A stretch of 64,000 bases of DNA from Poseidonocella sedimentorum (GTDB lineage Bacteria > Pseudomonadota > Alphaproteobacteria > Rhodobacterales > Rhodobacteraceae), in NCBI RefSeq assembly GCF_900116005.1, contig NZ_FOYI01000010.1:1-64000 (forward strand), written 5' to 3'. The notes under the pieces were generated by a model that was given only the letters and a program-made list of their open reading frames with translations, was not told the DNA's origin and ran no database searches. Made by a program: the position numbers and the translations under genes. Positions 33,201 through 45,200 of the stretch are shown here, in pieces (within the stretch, counting starts at the first letter, position 1; each line of letters begins with the position of its first letter).

Positions 33201-36200
33201 CCCGAGCCGGAGCCGCCAGAGCCAGAGCCCACCTGAATTGCCGGAATCGCGCGCAGCTCGCCCGCGCCGAGCCCCACGATGCTGCCCAGAAGGATCTCGC
33301 CTGAGTCGCCGAAGCTCTTGAGCGTGTCGGGCAGCTCGGCCATGAACAGCACCGCGTCGAAGAAGGCGCGCGGGATCTGCGGCAGGCCGCGGAGCTTGAG
33401 GATGCCGTTGATGAGGCCAAGCGGCGTCGGCTCGATCCCGGCGTTGCGGATGAAGTCGAGCCCGTCGATCTCGGTGATCATCGAGCGGACAAAGGGCGTC
33501 ATCGGCTCGAGGATACCGGCGATATCCTCGCTGATCGGCAGCAGGAAGTCGTCAATCAGCGAGCCGACATCGACGCGGAAATTCTGCAGCTCGACGGTGG
33601 GCAACCCGAGCCTCTCGCCGTAGCTCCAATCCCAGTCGACCGTCAGGTTGGCGCGCAGTTTCGGCATCGAGGAGGTGGCCGAAAGCGTGGTCTGCAGGTC
33701 GAGCGCCGAGGTGACGTCGAAGGCGACGCCGAAGGTCTGGCTCGGGGATTGGGAAATCAGCTTGCTGGCGGTCAGGCGCCCGCGCGCATCGCCCTTGATG
33801 TCGATGCCCAGAACCACGCTCGCGCCGCTGGCCTTGCCCCCGGGGCGCGCGTCGATCACCTCGGCATCGAAGAACAGCAGCGAGCCGTTGGCGGTGAAGG
33901 GGTTGCCGTCGGTCCCGGTCAGGTAGGCGTTGGCCTCCAGCCGGATTTCCTTTTCCTCGTCGGTGTTGGTCTTGATGTAGATGCCCGAAGAGGTGCTGAT
34001 CCCGAAGCCGAAATCCCACTGCCAGCCGATGTCGAAGGCGAAGCCGCCGTCGATGTCGAGCGAGAAGCCGGGGATGTCGATGTCGAGCGGAATGTCGATA
34101 TCCGCGCCGAGCAGATCCATCCCGAGATCCATATCGAACTCGATCGCGTCGGCCTCGTCGGGGGGCAGATCGCCCGGCGCCCAGGCCGCGAGGACGAGCC
34201 CGTCGCGATCCATCCAGTTGATCGCGATGTCATCGATGTTGACGGTGCCGTCACCGTTGTAGTCGAGCACCAGATCGATCCCGTCGGTCCCGAAGAGATC
34301 CCACATCGCATTGCGCAGGATGCCGACCGTGCCACCCTCGGAGGAGAGCTTGTCGCGCAGCTCTTCCAGAAGCCCGACGCGGAAGTTGCCCACGAAATTG
34401 CCCGCCTCGCCGAGCTTGTCGCCGATGAGCGGGATGTCGCGGGTGATCTCGTCGCCGAGCACGTCCTGCACCACGCCGAGCGCGTCATCGAGCCCGTCGA
34501 GGATCACGGAGGGGTTGGTCAGCATGCCCAGGAGCGAGAACTGGTCAAGGAAGTTATCCATGACGTCCTGCACATTGGGCACGGTGATGGTCAGGACCTC
34601 ACCCTGAACGAAACTGCCCGAGGCCATGTCGAGCAGGCCCTGAAGCCCGGTTTCGCCGGTCGCGGCGGTGAAGGACGAGAGCGTGATGTCCGGCAGGCCC
34701 GGGACCTGCAACATGATCGGCAGATCCATCCCGAAGCCGCCGACGAGTTCGAAATCGAGGTTCTGGCTGAGGCGTTCGTCAAAGAGGTGGAACTTGCCGT
34801 CGTCCTCGACGCTGCCACCCTGCTGGTCCAGCGCGATTGTGAAGGTCGCGTAATCCTCGGTGGAGGCGAGCCCGTCGCGGTCGATCGCGGCCCAGCCATC
34901 GGTCACGCCGATGCGCGCGGGCCCTGCGTCGAAGCCGAGATCGAGCCCGGTGCCGCGGACCGCAAGGCCGATGCTCGCCACCGTGCCGCGCGCCTTGTCG
35001 GGGGTGACGTCATAGCTGCGCTCGACCTGCACATCGGTGAAGGTCGCACCGCCGATGCCGGTCGCGACCTCGACCTGAAGCCCCGCGTGCAGCACGACCT
35101 CGACGCCAAGCTCCTCCGAGAGCCAGTCGGCCAGCTCGATGATCTCTTCCTGGCGCCGCCCGACGAGTTGATCGGGTCCGTGGACCGCGTCGGTGTTGCC
35201 GTCTTCGCTCCCGCTCAGCCAGTAGCTCCGGACCTGGGCGGTGATGCGCTGGACGCTGTCGCCCAGCCCGCCGAGGATGGCGCGGAAATCGGCAAGGATC
35301 TCGTTGCGTCCGGCCTCATCAAGCTCCGAGGAGCGGTTGGCGAAAACCGCCGAGCCGAAGGGCGCGACCGTGATCGTCTCGATCCGCGTGGGATCATAGT
35401 CATAGAGGAAGACGCTCGGGGCGCCGTCCACCAGCTCGATCCCGGCATGGACCCGCAGGTTGGCATAGGCCGAAAGCTCGATCGCGCCAGCAGCCCCCGG
35501 ATTGAGCACATCGGCGATGTCATCGACGAAATCGAAGCCCGCGAGCGCTTCGGGCCCGGCGATGGCGGCGAGCTGTTGCAGATCGAGCGAGAAGCCGAAG
35601 TTCTCCTCGAACACCGCGCCGATGTTGAGGTGGATATCCAGCGTCTCGCCGTTGAGCGCGAGCGCGAAGATCTGGTCTTCGACGGCGAGCGTATTGTCGT
35701 CTTCGATGCCGAGCGCGGCCTCGATCCGCGCCTCCATCTCGTTGGCCGCCCCCGCCGGATCTGCGGCCGCTTCCTCAAGGCTCTCTAGGAAGCCGTCGAC
35801 GAAGGGGAACACATCGGCGAGCGACGTGCCGACCACCGGCAGGACGACCGAATAGAACGGCTGATCCTCGATGGCGTCGCGCACCATTTCCAGCCCGAGG
35901 CGGGTGGCCGAGATGATGTCCTCAAAGGACATGTCCTTGAAATCGAAGGCCGCGCCGAGGTCGGGCATGATCACGACCATGTCCGACGCGCCCACCGTGC
36001 CAGCCTCGACCAGCGCGTCGATATCGGCGGCGTAAAGCGGGTTCTGGTCGATGATCTTCAGCGCGCCGGGGCTGAAAATATCGAGCGCGGTCATCGAGAC
36101 CTCGATGTTCGGCGCAAGCGGGATGTCCGAGCCGAGCCCGGGATCGACCGAAAGCCCGCGCAGCCGGGCGGTGGCCGAGCCGGAGAGCTCGAAATTGAGC

Positions 36201-39200
36201 GCCGAGAAGGAGATTTCGTCGAAGGCAAAGACCGTATCGCCCTCGGTCACGGCATCCGCGTCGCGGTCCAGCGTGACGGCGATTTCGGCGTCGAGGAAGA
36301 AGCCGCTGTCGGTCCCCTCGCCGCCCGCCGTGGCGGTCAGGATGCCCAGTTGCAGCGCGACCTCAAGGTCCTCCAGCGCGAGCGAGGCCTCTGCCGACAG
36401 CGCCACATCGCGCACCCCGAGCTCCAGCGCATCGGCGCGCAGCACATAGCCCGCGCCCGACAGATCGGCCTCCGCCGCCCGGTCCAGTGTCAGCGTGTTG
36501 GCATCGACAAAGCCCGCGACGGTGTAGGTCTCGCCCGCGATGTCGAGCTTGTGGCCGACCATGCCGGCGTCGAAGGTGAAATTCGCATCCGCGAAGGTCC
36601 GGCTCCCGGCGCTCAGCGCCCCGGTGTTGCCCTTGTAGGTCTTGCCGTCGAGGTCGGCGTAGAGCGCGAGCCCCCCGGCGACCGATACGTTGAGACTGCC
36701 CACCGCTTCGGTCGTGAGCTTGATGTCGTCGCTGCCCAGATCGAGATTGAGCGGGACCTCAACCGGCGTCAGCGACTCGGCGAATGCAAACGGAATCGCA
36801 AACACCCGCTCGACCGGATCGAAGGTGACCGAAAGCCCCGCGGGCAGGACGCCGGAGCGGTTCACCGCATCCATGAATTCCTGCAGCGTGGTGATCTGCT
36901 CGCGGGTCTCGTGCAGCACCATCCGGTAGCTGCCCGAGAGCTGGGCGCCGCCCGAAAGCACAAGGCTGCGACCGTCGAGAAACTCGTTGACCGCGAAGGT
37001 GCCGACTTCGGTCTCGACCCCGCCGGCCATCTGGAACAGCGTCACGTCGCGCCCGTCCACCAGCTCCTCGGTCATGCCGCCGAAGGGGTTCAGCAGGATC
37101 GTCGCCGCGTCGCCGTCGATCGTCCCGGAACGGACCGTGACGGCGGAGACATCGAGCACATCGACCCGCGCCTTGAGGAAGTCGATCTTGTCATAGACCG
37201 AGCTTTCGAAGCTCTGCCCGAAGGCGAGCACCTGATCGAGCCCGGTGTCGAGGAAGGGCAGCGTATTGCTGAAGACGCCGCTCTCCTGCACCCCTTCGAG
37301 CGTGTCGATGAGGTCGGGGAACATCAGGATGAGATCGACGACCGAAAGGCGGCTGAAATCGCCGATGGCGTCGAAATCGCGGGTCTCCCAGTCGATGCTG
37401 CCGCTGATCGGCGCGCCGCTGGCGATGATGCGCGGGGTGGCCGCGGCGGCGAGGTCAAGGCTGCCCAGCTGGGTGTAGACCGGCAGGTCTATGACGAGCT
37501 CGTCGCGGGTCTGCTCGAAGCTGAGCCCGGTTGCGCCCTGCACGATCCGCCCGCCGAGCGCGAGGGACATGGAGCCGGTTTCGCGCGCCGCATCGCCGAT
37601 CGAGACCGAGAGCGGCCCGAGCGCGGCGGTCAGGTCGATGTCATCGACCGAGGCGATGGCCTCGAAGTCCAGCTTGTGCAGCACGAATTCCGCGTCGCCC
37701 GTGCTCCAGTCGAGCGTGAGGTCGAAGGCCACATCGACCGTGGCCTCGATCGAGACGGTCACGTCGCCGTCGATCTCGAGTGCGAAGAGATCGAGGGCCT
37801 CGTCGAAGTTGAGCTCCGCCTCGGCCTCGAGCTGCAGCCCGGCGGCGAAGCTGAGTTCCATGCCGGAGGCCGTGGTCACCAGCCGCAGCGCGTCGCTCTC
37901 AAGCCCCAGCTCGGGCAGCCAGTTGTCCTGCAGATAAGTCAGAAGCCCGCTCATGGTGGGCGCGCCGGTGGTCCCGTAATCGGGGGCGGCCAAGCCGTCG
38001 AGCGCCTCGCCGGTGTTGCCGATATAGCGCTGGACATAGTCGCCGATGGCGAGCAATCGGTCCGCGCCGACGATCTGCGACACGGCCGAGTTGATCACCG
38101 GCAGGGTCATGCCCAGCGGGTTGGTCGAGACGTTCTCGCCGCTGTCGTCAAAGTCGGGGGAAATCTCTTCCTTGAGGTCGCTCACTGCCGTCGAGACGCT
38201 GTCCATCGCGTCATAGAGCAGATCCGAAATCACCGCTTCCAGATCGCCGAATTCGATGGCGAGGGGCCGTTCGGTGGCGTCGTAGCTAAGGCTGAGAGTG
38301 TCAGTCTCTCCGCTGGATTGGATCACATCGGCGCTGCGGTCCACCGCCTGGCCCATGGTGTTGCCCTGGAGCGAGATCGTCCCGGCCATGTCCGCGAGCG
38401 GCGTGTCGATATAGGCCGTCGCCTGGCCCGAGATCGCCATGCCTTGCGCGCCGTCGGGGCGCGCGCCGATCAGCAGCAGGAGCGCCCCATCGCGCAGGCC
38501 CGCCGATCCGACCCCATCCACGGTGAATTCGGAGGCAAGGTCGCTGACCGTCGCCTCCAGCATCGCGCGATCGTTCTCGATGGTCTGGGCGAAGGTGAAG
38601 CTGCCCTCCAGCGTCGCCATGTCGAGCACGTCGAGGCTGGCCGAGCCGCTGACCGAGAGCGCGCCATCCGCGCCGAAGCTCGCCGCGAGATCGCCTTCCA
38701 GCGTGATGCCGTCGATCCCGGTCAGGCTCGCCTCGCCAGAAACGCTGCCGCTGCGTGTCCCGTCGGGGTTGAGCACCAGCTCGCCGGAAATGTCATCGAG
38801 CGCGAGCGCCAGATCGCCGAGCCGGATCGCCAGCCGCGCCTCTTCGGCGTCGAGCGTCCATGTGTCCCCCGCCGCCGCACTGCTCTGCACCAGCCGGAAG
38901 ATCCCGTCGACCTCCGCCGCGCCGAGCCGCAGCCGGGCCTCGGCCTCCACCTCGAAGGCGCGGCTGTCCATGTCGAGCGTGACGTCGCTGGCGGCGCTGC
39001 CCGCCGAGAGCGTGAGCGCCGCGCCGGACCAGTCGATGGCCGCAGCGGTGTCCGCAGGGTCGACCCCGGTGCTGCCCGAAATCTGACGGTTGAGCTTGAG
39101 CGCCGCCGAAGTGACCCCCGCGAGCTCGTAGCCCGCGATGCCCGCCGCGCCGATCTCGCCCGCCGCCGTGAGCCAGCGCCGCGCGGGGCCGGATGTCACA

Positions 39201-42200
39201 TCCTCGGTCGAGAGTACCGCGAGCAGGTCCATCTCGCGCAAGGCGACCGTCCCGCCGGAGAGCTCCGCGCCGATGCCCGCGCCGCCGAGCAGCACCTGAT
39301 CGACGGTGATCGCCGTGCCGTCGTCGAGCGCCACGTCCTGATCATCGCGGAATTCGAGGAAGAGCGCGCCAGAGGCCTCCAACGTGCCAGACGCCACCGA
39401 GACGCTCATGTCGCCCCGGATGCGGCGCTCGCCTTCGAGCAGATCGACCTGATAGAGCCCGTCCGGCGTGGCCACGCTTTCGCTGAGATCAGAGCCCCAG
39501 TTGTTCCACGTCACTTCGAGCGCATCGGCGTCGATGCTCAGCGCGCTGCCTGCATCGAACCCGACGTCGCCCTCGAGCTGAACCGCGTAGCGGGTGTCGA
39601 TCCCCTGCTGGTTGCGCAGGAGCACCGCGCCTGTCCCGTCCGAAAGCTCGGCGCTGAGCCCGCCCGCCGAGAGCGCGCCCTCCACGTCCTGTAGCCCGAT
39701 GCGGATGTCGGTCGTGTCGATGCCGTCGACCTCGTGATACACGACGCTCAGGCTCAGCCCGCCTTCCAGCGTCCCGAGACCGGCGACGTTCAACGCGCCC
39801 CGTGTGATCACAAGCTCGCGCCGGTCGGCGCCATCGGTGAAATCGAGCTCCTGTGTCGCGTCGCCGAGGCCCGAGGGCACGGTCTTGGTGATCGCCCGGC
39901 CGAGCGTGTTGACCGCGATGCGGCCCTCCGCCGAGAAGCTCACATCGCCGCCGAAGCCGCTCAGCGCCAGCGCGCCGGAGGCCTCCAGCGCATAGCCCGC
40001 GCCGTCCTGTCCGCGAGAGAGCACCATCGCCAGCGCGCCGTCTTCAAGCGAGACGCCCGCCGCTGGCCCGCCGATCAGCCCGCTGACCTCCTCGGCCCCG
40101 ATGAGCAGGTATTCGGGCGTCTCGGCCGCGGCCCGGCTGAGCCCGGTGACGACGCCCATGAGGCGCGTGCCCGCCAGCGACGAGACCCCGACGAGATGGA
40201 ACTCGCCCGCGCTTTGCCCGGTGTGGACGCGCACGGCCCCCGCGCCGAAGACCGGCGCGCCGCTGTCGTCCGTCATTGCCTGCAACGCGGCCTCAAGCGC
40301 GGCGCGTTGGGCGCTCACGCTGAGCTCGGACAGATTGATGGTCTGGGACCACTCAGCCGCGCCGCTGGCCCGGAGCCGGACCATGTCGGCCAACCCGTCG
40401 GGCAGCGAGAGCGAGAGCGTCTGCACCGGCGCGGCTTGCACCAGCGCCACTGCGCTTTGCGCGAAATCGCCGGTGAAGGCGATGGTGAAGACACCTGCCT
40501 CCGCTCCATCGGTGACCGAAACGGACCCGTCGCCCAGAACCGCGAGCGCGCTGAGCGCTTCCTCGATCTCGGCCGCCGTGGCATCGCCCGCGATCGGCGC
40601 GGTGACCGAGCTGCCGAAGGCGAGCGCGAAGACGGAGGTGCCGTCGGCGATGGTGAGCGACTGGCGCTCCGAGGTGGTCGTGCCCTCGGCGATCTGCGTC
40701 AGGGCGGCGTCGGGCGCGAGGGTGAGCGCGGTGATCGTGCCGGTGGCGACCGGGACGTCGCGGCCAAGTGCGGTCCCGGCGAAGGTGACCTCCCAGCGGT
40801 GCCGGCCGGCCTCGCCCGTGACCAGCGACACCAGCGCCTCGCCGCCCAGACCGGCGAAGTGCGTGCCGTCTCCGGCGATGGCGGCGTCGATGGCTGCGGC
40901 CATCTCCTCGGCGGTGGCGTCAAAGGCGATCTCGGCGGTCTCGAACCGCTGGGCGAAGATGTCGAAGGATAGCACGAAGCTGCCGTCGAGCGCCTCGTCA
41001 TAGAGGTCCACGAGCTGTTTGGTGCCGCGCGCGGCGGTCTCTTCGCTCACCTCGGTCAGCGCGGAGGTGACCTTGATCACCCCGTCGAGCACCGCGCCGT
41101 TGCTGGCGGTGGTGAAGCTCTCCACCGAGAGCGCCGCGGGGGCCGCGCCGTCCGCGAAACGCAGCGAGAAGCCCTGCTCTGTGATGCCGCCGGTGCTCTG
41201 ATCGAAGCTGACCGAGACCGCGCCGGCGCCGAGCACCGCGTTGATCGCGCGTTCGATCTGGGCGGCCTGCGTCTGCGGGTTTGACAGATAGCGGATCGCG
41301 GCGGTTTCCAGCCCGTCGCCGAGGCCGAAGCGGATCTTGGCGCCGGAGACGTTGGTGATCGCGTCGGGGCGCAGGAGCAGGTAGTGCTCTTCGATGCGCG
41401 CGGCGCGCGCGGTCTGGAGCAGGCTGATCGTGCCCCAGTCGGTCTTGTCCGCCGGATCGGCGGGGGGCGTCATGGTGAGCCCGTCGATCGACCGGCCGTT
41501 GAGCGCGCCGACAAGCGCGATGGCGAAGCCATCCGCCCGGCTGCCCGTGACCTCGGCCGTGCCCGCGCCATAAAGGCTCTCGATCGCGGTCTCCAGCGCG
41601 TCGGCGAAAGCGGTGTCGTCGAGGCCGGTGCTGTCGGCGGTGGCGCTCGTGCCTTCGGCGCTGAAGCTGTAGATCCCTTCGCGGAACCGGCCGGAGCCGT
41701 CATCCGCCAGCGCGTCGAGGCGGTAGATCGTCGGTGTCTGCTGCCCGCCGGCCTGAAGCCGGTCAACCTCGGCGCCGGTTTCCGTTTCGGCGCGGGCGAT
41801 GGTGATCTCGGGCTCCGGCGCGGTGCCGCCTTCGCGGGTCACGGCGAAGGCGCCCGAGACGCTGGCGAATCCGTCGATCCCGAGGTCGATCTCGCCGGCC
41901 AGTTGCAGCGCGCCACTGTCGTCGAAGGTCGCGGCGAGGGTGCCCGCCATGGTCAGCCCGTCAACGCCGGTCAGCTCTGCCGTGCCCGAGACACTGCCCG
42001 AGCGGGAGCCATCGGGGGCAAGGGTCAGCACGCCCGCGCCTTCGCGGAGCGAGACCGTGGCGCCGTTGGCACTCAGGCTGGCAAAGGCATCCGAGGCGGT
42101 GACCGTCCAGCCCTGCCCGCCGGCGGCGTCCTCGGTGAGCGCGAGGGTGAAGGCGCCGCCAAGCTCGGCCGGGCCGAAGCGCAGAGCGCCGTCGATCGAG

Positions 42201-45200
42201 AGCCCGAAGACCGCCTCCCCTTCGGCGAGGCTGCGGCTGGCGTCATCCGACAGCACGATCTCGGTGCTTTCGTCGTCATTCGCGCCGTTCCAGTCGATCG
42301 CGGGCGCGCCCGGAGTGAGCAGGCTGCCACCCTCCAGCGCGCGGTTGATCTGGAGCGAGGCGGAACTGACCTCCGCGCCGATGTCGGTCCCGAGCGCGAG
42401 ATCGGCGATCGCCCCCTCGGCGGAAATCCAGCGTCGGCCCGCGCCGCCCACTTCGGTCGAAACCACGAGCAGCAACTCGCCATCGCTGAGCCGGGCGTTC
42501 ATGGCGCCCGTGCCGAGCACCATCGCCAGATCGGCACCCGCGAGGATCGTCTGATCGACGGTCACGGTGCTTCCGTCCGTCAGGGTCACACTCTGGTCGC
42601 CGCGCGATTCCATCGCCAGCGCGCCTTCGGTGGTGAAGACCCCGGCCACGTCGAGCGCCATCTGCCCGCGCAGCCGCGCTTCGCCCTCGGCGAGATCGAG
42701 CGCATAGGCGCCATCGGCGGTCTCGACGTCGAGCGTGAGATCCTCGCCCCACTGGTTGTAGGCGAGCACCAGATCGTCGGCACTCAGCGTCACACCCGGC
42801 ACGCCGTCGAGCGCCACGTCGCCCTCCGCGCCGAAGGCATAGCGCGTGCCGTTGGTCGAATGGCGTTCGAGGATCACCCCGCCTTCGCCGTTCTCAAGCG
42901 TAAGCCCGACCCCGCCAGGCGTCAGCGACCCATCGGCGCCGCTCACCCCGATGCGCAGGGTCTGGACCGTGTCCGCGCCCACGGTTTCGGTCTCGGAGAT
43001 CAGCTTGAGCGCGCCGGTGACAGTGCCCACTTCGGCCACGGTGATCGAGCCCTCGGTGACCGTCAGCTCGCTGCGCTCGGTGCCGTCGGTGAAGGTCAGC
43101 TGGCGGTCCGGGGTCGTGAGCCCGGTGCGCACGCTGGTGTCGACTGCGCGGCCCAGACGGTTCATCAGGAAGGTCGCATCGGCGGTGAGGCTCACCGCAT
43201 CGCCAAAGCCGTGCAGCGCCGCCGAGCCCTCCGCCGAGAGGGCAAAGCCCGCCGTGTCGCTGCCACTTTCCTGCGCGATGATGAGCGCGAAACCGGCTTC
43301 GGTGACGGTCACGCCCGCATCCGCATTGCCCACGGTCACCGAGACCTCCGCCGCGCCGATCTTGAGGATCGAGGGCGCGGGTGTCGCGGCGCGCAGAAGC
43401 GCCACGCCGATCTCGGGCAGGGCGGCGCCGGTGTTGATGTCGGTCAGGCTGAGCAGAAGCGCGGCGCCATCCTGCGGATCCTGCGTGAGCTCAACCTGCC
43501 CCGCGCCGAGGCCGGAGAGCAGATCAAGCGCGCGTTGCAGGGCGGGCAGGCTCGCGGCCACCCGCTCGGCGGCTGTGTCGCCCTCGGCGAGAGTGACGGT
43601 GCGGCTCTCAGAGCCGAGGGTGATCGTCACCCGGTCGGCCAGCGCCCCGTCGGTCCCCTGCATCACCAGATCAACGCGCATCGCGCCGGAGACGGTGAGC
43701 GCGGCCACATCGCGGCCAGCCAGATCTCCGCCATAGGCGATGTCGAAAAGCCCGTCGCCCGTGGCAGTCACGGTCACGTTGCCCGCCCCGATCCCCGGGA
43801 TGTCTTCCAGCGCGGATTGCAGCGCGGCCGCATCGAGCGTCTGCGGATCGAGCACGGCGCTACGCGCGCCGTCGAGGCTCAGTTGCAGCGCGCCGGTCGC
43901 GCCGGTCAGGTCGAGGCGTTGGAGCTCTTCGGTCGTCCGCCCGACGGCGTCCTGCGTCAGGCTGATCTCGGGCGGCTGATCGAGTGTGACCGTGGCCGTA
44001 AGCGGCAGGATCTCCTGATCCACCGCCGAGCCGCCGAAGCTCACGCGCCAGGCATCGCGATCCGGATCGGCGCTGATCGTGACGGTGACGCCGGCCTCGG
44101 CCAGGGTTGTCCCGTCGGGCCGCTCCGCTGCGAGAAGCGCTGCGGCCAGGGCATCGGCATCGCCACGGAAATCGCTCAGGTCGATGGCCGCGGTGGCATA
44201 GGTGCCCGCGCCGTCTGTCCCGCCGGTTTCCACAGAGGTCAGGACCGCCTCTGGCGGGGTGTCGGGCGCGGTGGTGACGGTGATCGCGTCGATCGGTTTG
44301 CCCGCCGCATCGCCGCCAAAGGCAATGCGGAAGATGCCGGGCTCGGCGGTCACCGAGACGGTCGCGCCGTCCTCGTCAAACCGCTCTCCGGCCCCGTCCA
44401 CCGCCGCGATGATCGCGGTGCGGACATGGACCGCGGCGGCCTGCATGTCGATGTCGCCGGTGGTGAATGTCCGGCCGTCGTAGTCGAAGGAAAGCCGGTA
44501 GCTCCCCTCGACCCCGCGCGCCGCCCGGTCGATCGCGTGGACCGCGCCGGTGGCCGCTTCCTGTCCGCCCGTCGCCGTGAGCGTGGCCGTCCCGTCGCCC
44601 GCAGTGCCGGAAATTTGTGCCTCAAGCAGCCCAAGCGCCAGCGCCCGGTCCGCCGCTTCGCCCGTGAAGGTTATGTCGTAAATCGCGGCATTGCTCGGGC
44701 TCTGGATCGCCGACACCGTAAGCAGCGCCGAAGATGTCCGGCCCAGCACCGTGCCCGAGCCAAAGACCTTGGAACTGCCTGCCCCGGCGCCCACCAGCGG
44801 CGCGAGCGCGTCGTAGATTTGCTGTGCCTGGAAGGTCTGGCGCGCGTTGAGCCGTGCTGTGCCGTCAAGCGCGCTGTCGGCGAAGCCGAAGGTGATCGAT
44901 TCGCGGGTGGAAATCGTGCCGTCCGGGTTGCCGATCACAAGCCGGTATTGCGTCGCCGCTTCGCCATCGGTGGCCTGGGACAGAAGATCGCTCGTGCTGG
45001 TGGTGGCGCTCGCGCCGGCCTCCGGCGGGCTCATGAAGAGCCCGTCACCGCCAGCTTCCGCCGCCAGCGCGACCGGAACGCCGGACATGCCGCCGCCGAA
45101 GACGAGGTCGAACCCGCCCGCCCGGGTGCCGGTGACCGAGACGCTGCCCGCCCCGAAAAGCGCGTTGAGCCCGGTGTCCAGCGCCGCCGTGAGGGCGGCA

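Larger units (their letters stand above)
32150..38230 (-). other. Mixed helical/beta region with four helical LPxxG-type motifs
   Basis: Residues about 6146-8170 lack the tandem repeats seen elsewhere. Four diverged helical segments recur, each with a core like LPFLDTGLDQVLAFGQSF, LPVVGTSLADVFPFVDGF, IPLIGDKLGEAGNFVGNF or LPVINSAVSQIVGADRLL (near 38030-38235, 37175-37340, 35745-35925, 34345-34516). They alternate with amphipathic beta segments such as VEVPLNLDLGSDDIKLTT and FDMDLGMDLLGADIDIPLDI. The function is unknown. The alternation suggests repeated beta-rich modules separated by helical hairpins. Confidence 0.55.
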
